Below, piece by piece: positions 25,131 to 34,631 of a stretch of 64,000 bases of DNA. Source of the stretch: Verrucomicrobiaceae bacterium (GTDB lineage Bacteria > Verrucomicrobiota > Verrucomicrobiia > Verrucomicrobiales > Verrucomicrobiaceae). Position numbers and translations under genes: made by a program. The stretch spans positions 62,001 to 126,000 of the forward strand of contig JAIXSY010000032.1 in assembly GCA_027484445.1 (NCBI GenBank), written 5' to 3'. The notes below the pieces were generated by a model that was not told where the DNA came from, made no database searches, and was given only the letters and a program-made list of their open reading frames with translations. Every line of letters begins with the position of its first letter. Positions within the stretch are counted from its first letter, which is position 1.

Positions 25131-26951
25131 TTAGTCGAGGGTGTGTTCAGCGCGCCAGTCATGCGCCTCTTTCCAGTCGGGCTGCTGGGATTTCAGCAGC
25201 AGGTGACGGCCGAGCACGAGAACATCCAACTCCGTGCGCATGAAGCAGGTGTAGGCCTGCTCTGGGCTCTCGACGATGGGCTCGCCACGCACGTTGAAGG
25301 AGGTGTTCACCACGACTGGGCAGCCGGTGAGGCGATCGAACTCGCTAATGAGGCGGTGGAAGACTGGGTTTGTGTCGCGATGCACGGTCTGGAGCCGGGC
25401 GGAGAAGTCCACGTGCGTCACGGCGGGGATGCAGGAGCGCGGCACGTTCAGTTTGTCGATGCCCCAGAGCTTGTCATCGGCCTCGGAGAGCTGGCGGCGA
25501 TGCTTTTCCAGCACGTCCGCCACGATGAGCATGTAGGGGCTGGAACGATCGTGATCGAACCATTCGCCCACCTTTTCCGCCAGCACGGCGGGGGCAAAGG
25601 GGCGGAAGCTTTCGCGGAACTTGATCTTCAGGTTCATGATCTTCTGCATCTCTGGGCTGCGGGCATCGCCGATGATCGACCGCGCGCCAAGCGCCCGCGG
25701 GCCGAACTCCATGCGGCCCTGGAACCAGCCGACGACCTTGCCCTCGGTCATGAGACGCGCCACCTCGCGGCAGAGGCTTTCGTCATCCGCCTGCAGCTGG
25801 CTCACGGCACCGAAAGCCGTGAGGCGGGCGGTGATTTCCGCATCGGAATACTCCGGGCCGAGGTAGCTGCCGTGTTGCCAATCTGCGCCTGTGACCGCTG
25901 GACGTGGCTTTTCATGATAGTGGTGGTAGGCCGCCAGGGCCGCGCCCAAGGCACCCCCCGCATCGCCCGCCGCAGGCTGGATGTAGATGTCATCAAAAAT
26001 GCCCGCGCGCAGCAGCTTGCCATTGGCCACGCAATTCAGCGCCACACCGCCGGCCAGGCAGAGATGGCGCTCCCCGGTTTCCTTCCGAATGTGGCGGGCC
26101 ATGCGCAGCATGACTTCCTCCGTCACGGCCTGCACGGAGGCTGCGAGGTCCATCTCACGCTGGGTCAGCTTTGACTCCGGCTTGCGCGGCGGTCCGCCGA
26201 AGAGCGGCTCCATCTTCGGCCCCGTCATTTTCAGGCCCGCGCTGTAGTCGAAGTAGTCCTGGTTCATCGCGAAGGAGCCGTCCTCCTTCAGGTCGATCAG
26301 GTGATCTAGGATGGCCTGCGCATACTTCGGCTGGCCGTAAGGGGCCAGGCCCATCACCTTGTACTCGCCGGAGTTCACCTTGAAGCCGGTGAAGTAGGTG
26401 AAGGCGGAGTAAAGCAGCCCCAGCGAGTGCGGGAAATGCATCTCCTTCAGCATCTGCACGCGGTTTTCCCGGCCCACGCCCCAGGACGTGGTGGCCCACT
26501 CGCCCACGCCGTCCACCGTCAGCACGGCGGCGCTTTCAAACGGGCTGGGAAAAAAGGCGGAGGCGGCATGGGACTCGTGGTGTTCAGCAAACAGCAGCGG
26601 GATGCCCTGGCCGACCTCTTTTTCGATCACCGAGGGCATCCAGAGCTTCTCCGCCAGCCAGACCGGCACAGCCATCATGAAGCTCTTCAGCCCGCGCGGA
26701 GCCCAGGCCAGGTGCGTTTCCAAGATGCGGTCAAATTTGAGCAGCGGCTTGTCGTAAAAAGCGATGCCGTCTAGCTGCGCCGCCGTGATGCCGCCCTGGC
26801 GCAGACAAAACTCAACCGCGCGGCAGGGAAAAGCAGCGTCATGCCGGCGGCGCGTGAAGCGCTCCTCCTGCGCCGCCGCCACGACCTGGCCGTCCTGGAG
26901 AAGGCAGGCAGCAGAGTCGTGGTAAAAGGCGGAGATGCCGAGCAGACGCAT
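25131..26951 (-). CDS. Carbamoyltransferase (NodU/CmcH/SxtI family)
   Basis: 606 residues from ATG 26951. The N-terminal ASKHA-like domain begins MRLLGISAFYHDSAACLL with the conserved H11-D12-S13 and then EERFTRRRHDAAFP; LAGGVALNCVANGKLL is near 305. The C-terminal YrdC-like domain carries GRMEFGPRALGARSI near 395. These enzymes use carbamoyl phosphate and ATP to place a carbamoyl group on a hydroxyl of a sugar, antibiotic or polymer. No antibiotic biosynthesis genes are nearby, so the acceptor is more likely a cell-surface glycan, which is inference. First gene of the four-gene operon. Confidence 0.93.
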   Translation of the reverse strand: MRLLGISAFYHDSAACLLQDGQVVAAAQEERFTRRRHDAAFPCRAVEFCLRQGGITAAQLDGIAFYDKPLLKFDRILETHLAWAPRGLKSFMMAVPVWLAEKLWMPSVIEKEVGQGIPLLFAEHHESHAASAFFPSPFESAAVLTVDGVGEWATTSWGVGRENRVQMLKEMHFPHSLGLLYSAFTYFTGFKVNSGEYKVMGLAPYGQPKYAQAILDHLIDLKEDGSFAMNQDYFDYSAGLKMTGPKMEPLFGGPPRKPESKLTQREMDLAASVQAVTEEVMLRMARHIRKETGERHLCLAGGVALNCVANGKLLRAGIFDDIYIQPAAGDAGGALGAALAAYHHYHEKPRPAVTGADWQHGSYLGPEYSDAEITARLTAFGAVSQLQADDESLCREVARLMTEGKVVGWFQGRMEFGPRALGARSIIGDARSPEMQKIMNLKIKFRESFRPFAPAVLAEKVGEWFDHDRSSPYMLIVADVLEKHRRQLSEADDKLWGIDKLNVPRSCIPAVTHVDFSARLQTVHRDTNPVFHRLISEFDRLTGCPVVVNTSFNVRGEPIVESPEQAYTCFMRTELDVLVLGRHLLLKSQQPDWKEAHDWRAEHTLD

Positions 26952-27256
26952 GGAATGGAAAGCTACCCCTGGTCTCAAAATCAACAAATATAAATATTAC
27001 CATAATCAAACACGTCGGGTCTGGGTTGGTTGAGGCCTGTTGAGCGCCATGGCCTCAGCCAGAGAAATGACGCGAGGTATCCCAGCGGGTTGTGTTTCCC
27101 GTGGGCAGAAGCTGCCCTGCATCCCTAGATTTGCCCGGCGATGGCCAGTGGCATGGCCCCGTGCAGATGGAACTTGAGCAGATTTACGGATTTTTTGGAA
27201 GACTCTTGTCATGAGCGGGCAGCGCTGCGTATGTTTTCCGCTTCGAGCCCTGCCCT
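26952..27256. other. 305-base divergent intergenic region
   Basis: It separates the minus-strand carbamoyltransferase operon from the plus-strand protease pair. The first 60 bases are AT-rich (about 26975-27010) and likely hold the carbamoyltransferase promoter; the rest is GC-rich. A 68-codon frame at 27006-27212 has no recognisable features. No terminator or RNA was seen. Confidence 0.5.
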
Positions 27257-28762
27257 ATGCGCAAACGCCTTCTTTTCCCCCTTCTGGCCCTGGTTTCCGG
27301 GGCGGTTCCTCCCCTCCTCCCGGCTCAAGAGTCCTCCGGGGCTAGCCAAGTCATCGACATGACTTCCGGAGAGTGGGATGGCATCGTCAACATCGACGTC
27401 TCCGTGCTCTTCCCAGACTACCGCGAGCCCTGGAACGCTGGCCAGCCCAGCGGCGGCAGCGGCACGGGATTTCTGATCGGCAAAAACCGCTTCCTCACCA
27501 ATGCTCACGTGGTTAGCAATGCGACGAAGATCGTCATCCGCACCACGAATGACCCACGCCCCCACCCCGCGCGGATTGTTCATGTGGCCCACGATTGCGA
27601 CCTGGCGATCATCGAAGCTGAAGACGGGACTCCATTTGAAAAAACCCGCCAGCTCAGCTTCGGTGGTATTCCCAAGCTGAACACGGAAGTCATCGCCGTG
27701 GGGTATCCCATCGGCGGCGACCGCATCTCGGTCACTCGCGGTGTGGTGTCGCGCATCGACTTCCGCACGTTCAGCCACAGTGGCGTGGATCAGCATTTGG
27801 CCATCCAAGTCGATGCCGCCATCAACCCAGGCAACTCGGGTGGTCCCGTGCTGCAAGCTGGCAAGGTCGTCGGCGTCGCTTTCCAGGGCTACAGCGGCAG
27901 CGTGGCGCAGAACGTCGGCTACATCATTCCAGTGCCCGTCATTCAGCGCTTCCTGAAAGATGTGGAAGACGGCAAGTATGATTACTACGTGGACCTAGCA
28001 GTGACGGATTTCCCCGTGGAGAACATCGCTCAGCGCAAAGCCCTGAAGCTCGGCGATGACGGCGTGGGCGTGATGATCGTCGATGCTGAACCCGCTGGCA
28101 GCGCCGGTGGCACGCTGGAGCGCGGCGATGTGCTTTTGGCCATGGATGGCAATCCCGTGTTGAACAATGGCCTCATTCGCTTCGAGGGCGAACTGATGGA
28201 CATGAACGAAGTCGTCGAGCGCAAATTCGCTGGGGACACGCTGAAGATCCGCCTGCTGCGCGATGGCAAGACGCTGGAGAAAGAAGTGAAGCTGAAGCGC
28301 TTCGACCCCTACGTGAGGCTTGGTTCCCAATACAACCAGCGCCCGCGCTACCTCGTCTATGCAGGGCTGGTGTTTCAGCCCTTGGATCGCAACCTCGTCG
28401 ATGCCCATCAAGTGCGTGACCCCGTGGCGAACTACATTTTTGACAACTACCTGAACGACAAAATCTACGTGGAACGGCCCGAACCCGTCATGCTCACTAC
28501 CGTGCTGACGGATGAAGTGAACACGCACCTCGCGGTCTATGCCCAGAGCGTGGTCGATGAAATCAATGGCATGAAAATCCGCAGCCTGCAGGACGTGGCA
28601 GAAGCGCTGAAAAAACAAGACGCCAAGAAGGATTTCATCGTGGTGAAACTCATCGAAAAAGGCCGCCCGCTCGTGCTGAAGCGTGATCTCGCCGAGACTG
28701 CGCATCCCCGCATCATGCAGACCTATGGCATCGCCGAGGACTCCTACTTGGGCAACGAATGA
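27257..28762 (+). CDS. Deg/HtrA-like trypsin-type serine protease with PDZ domain, catalytic
   Basis: 501 residues with a signal peptide (about 1-23, ending PAQ). The trypsin-like domain is intact: His in LTNAHVV at residue 84, Asp in HDCDLAII at 115 and Ser in NPGNSGGPV at 194. A PDZ-like segment follows near 260-345 (GVGVMIVDAEPAGSAGGTLERGDVLLAMDG) and a second weaker one near 400-470. It should act in the periplasm or outside the cell in protein quality control or processing. The next gene, 42 bases on, is a paralogue with a decayed active site, so the two may form a functional pair. Confidence 0.92.
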   Translation: MRKRLLFPLLALVSGAVPPLLPAQESSGASQVIDMTSGEWDGIVNIDVSVLFPDYREPWNAGQPSGGSGTGFLIGKNRFLTNAHVVSNATKIVIRTTNDPRPHPARIVHVAHDCDLAIIEAEDGTPFEKTRQLSFGGIPKLNTEVIAVGYPIGGDRISVTRGVVSRIDFRTFSHSGVDQHLAIQVDAAINPGNSGGPVLQAGKVVGVAFQGYSGSVAQNVGYIIPVPVIQRFLKDVEDGKYDYYVDLAVTDFPVENIAQRKALKLGDDGVGVMIVDAEPAGSAGGTLERGDVLLAMDGNPVLNNGLIRFEGELMDMNEVVERKFAGDTLKIRLLRDGKTLEKEVKLKRFDPYVRLGSQYNQRPRYLVYAGLVFQPLDRNLVDAHQVRDPVANYIFDNYLNDKIYVERPEPVMLTTVLTDEVNTHLAVYAQSVVDEINGMKIRSLQDVAEALKKQDAKKDFIVVKLIEKGRPLVLKRDLAETAHPRIMQTYGIAEDSYLGNE

Positions 28763-28804
28763 CCCAGCGGTATCCCCTGAAACGAATCTGATCGACTTTA
28801 TCCC

Positions 28805-30406
28805 ATGAAGCCTTTTTTCATCTTTGGTTTGGCCGTAATCTCCACCAGCCTGCTGGCACAAGTGAAGCCACCTGAGCCTGGGCAGCTAGCTCCCGGAGTC
28901 TCCACGCCTACGGCACCCAAGACCGAGGGCAAACCCATCGGCGCCATCCAACGTCGTTTGCTGACTCCGCCGCTGAAGGAACCCACAGCTGTCATCAATC
29001 CCAACTCGCTGCTGAAGGTCAATGTGACCTACCAGACCTACAACATGCAGATCCCCTGGCAGAAAGAGAGCGCTGGGGGCAGGCGTGGCTTGGGCGTGGT
29101 CTTGCCCGGCAACCGCGTGCTCGTCACCGCCCAGATGGTGGCTGACGCAACCTACATCGAGCTCGAGCTGCCTGAAGGTAGCCAAAAGCTAGCCGCGAAG
29201 GTTCAAGCTGTGGATTATGAGGCTAATCTGGCCCTGCTGGCACCCAACTCCGGCACGAAAGAAAAAGAGTTCTTCGCCAGTCTGAAAGGTGTTCAGGTGG
29301 ATGGCTCCGCCCGCATCGGTGATTCCCTCTCCGTCTGGCAGTCGGGTCGCATTGGTGATCTCATCGTCACTCCGCTGCGGATCAGCAAGGTGATGACGCA
29401 GGGTTACGTCGTCGATAATGCGGCCTTCCTTGTCTATGAAGCCACCGGCATCATCCGCAGTGAATCGAACAGCTTCACGCTTCCGGTGATGAAGGGGGGC
29501 AAACTCGCTGCCCTGCTGTTGCGCTATGACTCGAAGAATCAAGTCGCCACGCTGCTGCCCGCGCCGATCATTCAGCACTTCCTCCAGGATGTGGCTGACG
29601 GCAAATACGATGGCTTTCCCTCCCTTGGCATCGAGTTCCAGGTGACACAGGATGAGCAGTTCCGCGAATACCTGGGGCTGAAACTCGGAGCACCTGGCGT
29701 GTACATCAGCAAAGTCATGAAGGGGGGCAGCGCCGACCAAGCGGGCATGAAACCTGGCGACATCATGATGGCCATCAATGGCAGCAAGATCGACTCGCGT
29801 GGCGACTACCAAGATGACCAATTTGGTGCCGTCAGCGCCAGTCATCTCATCCGTGGCAAAGGCTTCGTCGGAGAGCAGGTCGAGATCCTCGTGATGCGGG
29901 ATGGCCAAGAGACCCTGCTGAAAGGCCGGCTCACCCGCAAACAGCCAGATGACTACCTGGTGCCACCTTACCTTTTCGACAAAGGACCCAAGTATGTGCT
30001 GAGCGGTGGAGTGCTCTTTCAAGAACTGACCTCGTCTTACCTGAACTCCTTCGGGCGTGAGCAGCGCGGTGCCTTGCTGCGTCTGCAACGCATTGCCACA
30101 AACCCGGAAGAACTGGAGAAGGACGGCCGGAAAAAGGTCGTCTTCATCGGAGCGATCCTGCCAACCGCTAGCACGCAGGGATACGAGCGCATGAGTGGCC
30201 AGATCGTGCTGGAAGTGAACGGCCAAAAAATCACCGATATCGCTGACGTGGCAGCAGCACTGAAAGCACCCAAGGATGGTCTGCATGTGCTGAAGCTGAA
30301 GGAATTCCCCTACCTGCTGCACCTGGACGCACTGCGGGTGGAGCGAGACAACCTGCAGCTGCTGAACGGAGCCTTTCGCGTCAGCGAGCTCTCGCGTCTG
30401 GACTGA
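28805..30406 (+). CDS. Inactive Deg-like paralogue with PDZ domain (pseudo-protease)
   Basis: 533 residues, signal peptide about 1-18. The layout matches the upstream protease (trypsin-like fold, PDZ, second PDZ-like region), with shared local motifs such as FLQDVADGKYD near 259-269. The catalytic set is broken: the His position reads VTAQMVA with Met at about 111, the Asp segment reads DYEANLALLA, and the Ser segment reads ESNSFTLPV, keeping a Ser near 223 but losing the oxyanion glycines. A PDZ domain near 275-365 is well kept (PGVYISKVMKGGSADQAGMK). Likely a scaffold, adaptor or inhibitor for its neighbour; inferred. Confidence 0.8.
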   Translation: MKPFFIFGLAVISTSLLAQVKPPEPGQLAPGVSTPTAPKTEGKPIGAIQRRLLTPPLKEPTAVINPNSLLKVNVTYQTYNMQIPWQKESAGGRRGLGVVLPGNRVLVTAQMVADATYIELELPEGSQKLAAKVQAVDYEANLALLAPNSGTKEKEFFASLKGVQVDGSARIGDSLSVWQSGRIGDLIVTPLRISKVMTQGYVVDNAAFLVYEATGIIRSESNSFTLPVMKGGKLAALLLRYDSKNQVATLLPAPIIQHFLQDVADGKYDGFPSLGIEFQVTQDEQFREYLGLKLGAPGVYISKVMKGGSADQAGMKPGDIMMAINGSKIDSRGDYQDDQFGAVSASHLIRGKGFVGEQVEILVMRDGQETLLKGRLTRKQPDDYLVPPYLFDKGPKYVLSGGVLFQELTSSYLNSFGREQRGALLRLQRIATNPEELEKDGRKKVVFIGAILPTASTQGYERMSGQIVLEVNGQKITDIADVAAALKAPKDGLHVLKLKEFPYLLHLDALRVERDNLQLLNGAFRVSELSRLD

Positions 30407-31186
30407 TCAGGGGGCGGCCTCAGGCATCCGCGTGAGGTGCAGATGCCTAACCAGCAGCGTGCTCACCTCAGGATCTCCGACCGTGAGGGACAGCTCCGCG
30501 CCCTCGACGGACTTTTCGAGCGTGAGCTGCCCTAGGCGGAGCAAGCGGAACTGGCGTGAAGGCGCGCCGCCTGCTTCTGGAGATACCGAGGCCGTCAGAC
30601 GCTGCCCCGCGAAGTCCAGCACCAACTCCGTTGGTGAGACCAGAGACGGCAGCCGGGCAAAGTGCAGCACCACTTGATACTTGCCTGCGGCAAGAGAATC
30701 CATGCGCCAAGACATGCGGCCCACCGCCGCAGAGATCGGACTGGCGCTGCCATCTGGCACAGGCGTAATGCTGCGCGCAAAGGCAGGCGTCAGCGAGATC
30801 AGCTTCGGGCTATCTTTGCCCTCCAGCACCGTCGAGCTAGCTGGAGCCGAGGCTGCGAGCCCTGGGCCAGCGGACAATTCCTGCGCAGCCGCCACGACAT
30901 CGACCGTGCCACCTGCCGCGATCCACTGCTGCACGCGGATGATCTCTGCACGATAGGGCGCGGGGTTTTTGGCACGCGCCGCCTGCTGCTGCAGCTCGGT
31001 CAGATACTTCGAAAGCAGGGGCACATGCAGCGTGCGCAGCTGCTGTTGGTAGATGACGTCCAGCTGTTCCAGACGTGTCGGTTCTGACCCCGCGGGGGGC
31101 TCTTGCGCCGGCAGCATCCCTGCCAGGCCCAGCAGAGGACTGAGAAGCCACCAAGAGGAGCGAAGTCGAGACGGCTGAGGCATCAT
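30407..31186 (-). CDS. Secreted protein of unknown function, translationally coupled to the nuclease-fold protein
   Basis: 259 residues from ATG 31186, which overlaps the upstream stop as ATGA. Signal peptide about 1-25 (ending PAQE). A helical segment near 30-90 (LEQLDVIYQQQLRTL..., AEIIRVQQWIAAGG) is followed by a beta-rich region near 150-255 that looks like a carbohydrate-binding-type jelly roll (MDSLAAGKYQVVLHF, ELVLDFAGQRL). I do not recognise a named family. Its helical part resembles that of the preceding gene product (LEKQY..AL..LE.ELAAAGDY), suggesting the two share a common plan. Confidence 0.7.
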   Translation of the reverse strand: MMPQPSRLRSSWWLLSPLLGLAGMLPAQEPPAGSEPTRLEQLDVIYQQQLRTLHVPLLSKYLTELQQQAARAKNPAPYRAEIIRVQQWIAAGGTVDVVAAAQELSAGPGLAASAPASSTVLEGKDSPKLISLTPAFARSITPVPDGSASPISAAVGRMSWRMDSLAAGKYQVVLHFARLPSLVSPTELVLDFAGQRLTASVSPEAGGAPSRQFRLLRLGQLTLEKSVEGAELSLTVGDPEVSTLLVRHLHLTRMPEAAP

Positions 31187-32649
31187 TTCTTTTCCTCCAT
31201 GCTCATGGCCCATGCGCCATTCCTGAGGCGCTGCGCTCGCTTTTGGCTCATTTCCAGAGAGGCGTAGAAGCCCTCCTCCAGCCCGGCAGCAGAGCTGCGA
31301 TCCCGTGGCTGCACAAAGGCGAGGCCCTGCTCGACGAGCACATTTTGATAAAGCCCAACGCCAGGGATCAGTACAAGCGCAACATGACTGCCATCCGGTC
31401 CAGGTGAAGGCCGCATCATGACTCGAAAGCTGCGCCCCTGGAGATAAGCGACCGTGAAATCACGCGAAGTGTTGGCCAGCGGTGTCAGGACAGCAGCATC
31501 TAGCTTCAACCGCTCTGCCAGGGAACGTGCTTTGCCGCCGTTATCGGCGGGTGGGATACCTTCGATCCACATCAGGCGCACGCTTTGGGTGCGATCTCCA
31601 TGCTGGATGAGGAAGCGGTCTCCTTCCGCTTTTTCCGGCTGCGTGAGCGTGGCATTTTCCACATCGACCCAGCCTTGAAGGTTTCCTGTTTGCTTCGATA
31701 CCCTGGCGAGCATTTTTTCCACACCCTTTTCCTTCAGCAGCGCTGCTAGCTCGGTCGTGCGTGGATCGGGCGGCAGTTCTTGCTGCTTCCGCTGCTCGTC
31801 ATGGCTGCGCAAAACCTCACTCAAACTGCGAGCCAAGGTCTTTTCCAAAGCTGCACGCGACTCTTGCAAAGCATCCGTCTGCGGAAAGTCTGCTGCCTGA
31901 ATCACGGCGGGCTTGCTCGGCACCAGACGGAGATGCCGAAAGGACACTCGATTCGCAGGATAACCCGTCTGCGGCATCAGTCGCAGCGCGACTTGCCGGC
32001 GCTCGAGACGCAGGGGTCCGAGGCGCACATTCTGCCAGATGCCCTCCTTCTTGCTGCTCGGCACCACGAAGCGACTCTGATTCATCTCAGCTCCTGGAAG
32101 CGGAGAAATTTCCGCCAGAGTGAACTCGACTTGATCCTTGGGTGCCGAACGCAATCCCGGCGCAGGCATCTCATGCACGCTCGCTTCCAGATCGAGGAAG
32201 TATTCCCCCGGTGGCACACGGATCGCTGGCCACTCTGCCATGGCTGAAGAGGAGCGCCAGCCCGTGAGCTCATCTCCGCGAACCTCGGCTGACCCGCTCG
32301 TTTTCACCTGATCCAGACCCAGCACGACCGCACCCGGCGGCAGAGCTCCGCCACGATAGACCGCCAAGATTGCATCGCGCCGCTGCTTCACTTTCAGCGC
32401 GGTCTCGTAATCTCCTGCGGCGGCCAATTCCGTCTCCAGCTTCGCCAAGGCGCGCTCGTACTGCTCCACCAGCGTTTGGGATTGACCGATGACTTCCTGG
32501 AGAAAGCTTTGACGCATCGACTCCAGTGTGTCTTGGCCCATGGCAGCCGCCGCTAGGCTGAGCGAAGCCACCCGCAGAAGGCCGACAAGCCTCCTTCGGC
32601 GGGCTAACCCAGGATCTTGGCAGAGACGTTTCATCGTGTGGTCATGCAT
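31183..32649 (-). CDS. Secreted protein with C-terminal nuclease-like (SNase-fold) domain, catalytic residues not seen
   Basis: 488 residues from ATG 32649; ATG 32634 (483 residues) is also plausible and brings the signal peptide closer to the start. A signal segment ends near 39, a coiled-coil follows (about 45-95), then a beta-rich middle domain with YFLDLEASVHEMPAPG near 150. Residues about 345-485 have the order of a staphylococcal-nuclease-like fold: QSVRLMWIEGIP, FTVAYLQGRSFRV, LYQNVLVEQGLAFVQ, KRAQRLRNGAWA. The Arg/Asp/Glu set of active nucleases is not evident. It follows the peptide importer genes by 24 bases and may share their transcript. Confidence 0.65.
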   Translation of the reverse strand: MHDHTMKRLCQDPGLARRRRLVGLLRVASLSLAAAAMGQDTLESMRQSFLQEVIGQSQTLVEQYERALAKLETELAAAGDYETALKVKQRRDAILAVYRGGALPPGAVVLGLDQVKTSGSAEVRGDELTGWRSSSAMAEWPAIRVPPGEYFLDLEASVHEMPAPGLRSAPKDQVEFTLAEISPLPGAEMNQSRFVVPSSKKEGIWQNVRLGPLRLERRQVALRLMPQTGYPANRVSFRHLRLVPSKPAVIQAADFPQTDALQESRAALEKTLARSLSEVLRSHDEQRKQQELPPDPRTTELAALLKEKGVEKMLARVSKQTGNLQGWVDVENATLTQPEKAEGDRFLIQHGDRTQSVRLMWIEGIPPADNGGKARSLAERLKLDAAVLTPLANTSRDFTVAYLQGRSFRVMMRPSPGPDGSHVALVLIPGVGLYQNVLVEQGLAFVQPRDRSSAAGLEEGFYASLEMSQKRAQRLRNGAWAMSMEEKK

Positions 32650-32673
32650 CCATGTCGAGTTGACTGCAAGACC

Positions 32674-33642
32674 TCAAGTGCAGCACGGGCAGGGCTGCAC
32701 CCAGTGACCGGGAGCGACCTCACGCAGCGTCAAATCCTGACCCACGCTCTCCTGCCATTTCGGGTGCTTCATCCGATGACCAAAGGCACATCCCGCTGGT
32801 GGATTGATGGGCGAGGGCACATCTCCCTGCAAAAGCTGACGCTTGCGTCGCTTCGCCGGATCTGGCACGGGAATCGCATCCAGGAGCGCTCGGGTGTAAG
32901 CATGGCGTGGGTTCCGGTAAAGCTCCTCCGAAGGGGCCATCTCGACGATTTTGCCCAAGTACATGACCGCCACGCGGTCACTCATGTGCTTCACCACACT
33001 CAGCCCGTGAGCAATGAACAGGTAGCTCAGCCCCATCTCACGCTGTAGCTCCAGCAAAAGATTCAGCACCTGACTCTGCACGGACACGTCCAAGGCAGAA
33101 ACCGGCTCATCACAGACGATTAGCTTCGGCTTCAGCGCGATGGATCGTGCAATGCCGATGCGTTGACGCTGACCGCCACTGAACTCGAAGGGGAAACGAT
33201 CTGTCGCGCTGGCGGGCAGGCCGACTTTGTCGAGCAGATCCAGCACCCACTTCCGACGCTCTTCCTTGCTGCCCAGCTTTTGCACAATGAAGGGTTCTTC
33301 TAAAATATCGCGCACGGTGTGACGAGGATTCAGAGACTCGGCCGGGTCTTGGAAGATCATCTGGATGTGCCGTCGCAGCGGTCGAATCGCTCTCGCGGAG
33401 GCCTGAGTGATGTCATGGCCATCGAACTGAATGCTGCCCCCGGTGGGCTTCAGCAGGCGCACGATCGCCTTGCCAAGGGTCGTTTTGCCGCAGCCAGACT
33501 CACCGACGAGCCCGAGCGTCTCTCCCTGCCGGAGCGTGAAGCTGACACCGTCCACGGCCTTGCAAGAGGCCACCGCACGATGAAACACCCCGCCACGAAC
33601 CGGAAAGTGCTGTTGGAGATTCTGGACGGTGAGAAGGCTCAT
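32674..33642 (-). CDS. oppF: Oligopeptide ABC transporter ATPase, OppF-like
   Basis: 322 residues from ATG 33642; the longer frame starts at a GTG inside the previous gene. Walker [10 protein letters not shown] near 45, ABC signature FSGGQRQR near 152 and Walker B LIVCDEP near 172 are intact, followed by the C-terminal oligopeptide/nickel domain ([16 protein letters not shown], then a Cys-containing tail CAFGH...CPCC that can bind an iron-sulfur or metal centre in this family). Cytoplasmic. The start overlaps the oppD stop as ATGA. Confidence 0.95.
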   Translation of the reverse strand: MSLLTVQNLQQHFPVRGGVFHRAVASCKAVDGVSFTLRQGETLGLVGESGCGKTTLGKAIVRLLKPTGGSIQFDGHDITQASARAIRPLRRHIQMIFQDPAESLNPRHTVRDILEEPFIVQKLGSKEERRKWVLDLLDKVGLPASATDRFPFEFSGGQRQRIGIARSIALKPKLIVCDEPVSALDVSVQSQVLNLLLELQREMGLSYLFIAHGLSVVKHMSDRVAVMYLGKIVEMAPSEELYRNPRHAYTRALLDAIPVPDPAKRRKRQLLQGDVPSPINPPAGCAFGHRMKHPKWQESVGQDLTLREVAPGHWVQPCPCCT

Positions 33643-34631
33643 GCGACGCAAATGGGGCACTGCTCGACAAAGTGCCCAGGTGAGATTTCAGTGAAAGGTG
33701 GGCGTGTGGTGAGATGAGCCTGCGTGTGAACGCGGCCTGAGCGCTCTGCAAAACGGCAGCCGGGCTTGAATTCAGCGATGCCTGGCACATTGCCCGGAAT
33801 GGCTTTCAGCAGACTCTTCGGCGTGCTGTCCAGACGAGGGATGCTTTGCAACAGACCCTGCGTGTAAGCATGACGTGGATTCGCGAAGAGACCGCGCACC
33901 TCTGCCTTTTCGATGACACGACCTGCATACATCACCGCGACCTCATCGCAGACTTCAGCGATGACTCCCAGGTCATGCGTGATCAGGATCACACTCATGC
34001 CCATCTCCTTTTGCAGATCAGCGATGAGCTCCAAAATCTGCGCCTGCACGGTCACATCCAGCGCTGTGGTCGGCTCATCCGCGATGAGCAACTTGGGCTT
34101 GTTGATCAGCGCCATGGCGATCATCACGCGCTGCCTCATGCCGCCACTGAGCTGATGCGGGTATTCGTTCAGCCGCTGTTCGGGCGCTGGGATGCGCACC
34201 TTTTTCATCATGTCGATGCTGCGTGCCAAGACCTCGGCCTTGGGGCAGTCTTCATGCAGCAAAATCGCTTCCGCCAGCTGTCGTCCCACGGTCTGCACCG
34301 GATTCAGCGCGGTCATCGGCTCCTGGAAGATCATGCTGATCTCACTGCCGCGAATCTTCTGCATCTCCTCCAGCGGCAGCGACACGAGGTCACGCCCTTC
34401 AAAGCGAATGCTGCCCCCGAGAATCTTCCCGTGTGGTTGTGGCAAGAGTCGAGTGATGGAAAAGGCCGTGACGCTCTTGCCGCAGCCTGATTCTCCCACG
34501 ATACCCAACGTCGTGCCGCGCGGCACGTCAAAGCACACGCCATCCACCGCCGTCATGCGCCCGGCGTCCGTATCGAATGCGGTGACGAGGTCGCGGATCT
34601 CAAGAATAGCGCTGGTGGAGGAGAGGCTCAT
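33639..34631 (-). CDS. oppD: Oligopeptide ABC transporter ATPase, OppD-like
   Basis: 330 residues. Walker A GESGCGKS near 49, signature LSGGMRQR near 157, Walker B LLIADEP near 178 and the H-loop ILITHDLG are intact; the C-terminal oligopeptide domain includes [20 protein letters not shown] and a Cys tail GCRFAER...CPIC. It would pair with the OppF-like protein to power the two permeases. Overlaps the binding-protein stop as ATGA, so the whole operon is tightly coupled. Confidence 0.95.
   Translation of the reverse strand: MSLSSTSAILEIRDLVTAFDTDAGRMTAVDGVCFDVPRGTTLGIVGESGCGKSVTAFSITRLLPQPHGKILGGSIRFEGRDLVSLPLEEMQKIRGSEISMIFQEPMTALNPVQTVGRQLAEAILLHEDCPKAEVLARSIDMMKKVRIPAPEQRLNEYPHQLSGGMRQRVMIAMALINKPKLLIADEPTTALDVTVQAQILELIADLQKEMGMSVILITHDLGVIAEVCDEVAVMYAGRVIEKAEVRGLFANPRHAYTQGLLQSIPRLDSTPKSLLKAIPGNVPGIAEFKPGCRFAERSGRVHTQAHLTTRPPFTEISPGHFVEQCPICVA

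Noticed and set aside
27006..27212. 68-codon minus-strand frame in the gap before the protease genes
   Set aside because: No start context, no motif, Arg/Gln/Pro-rich composition; treated as non-coding.
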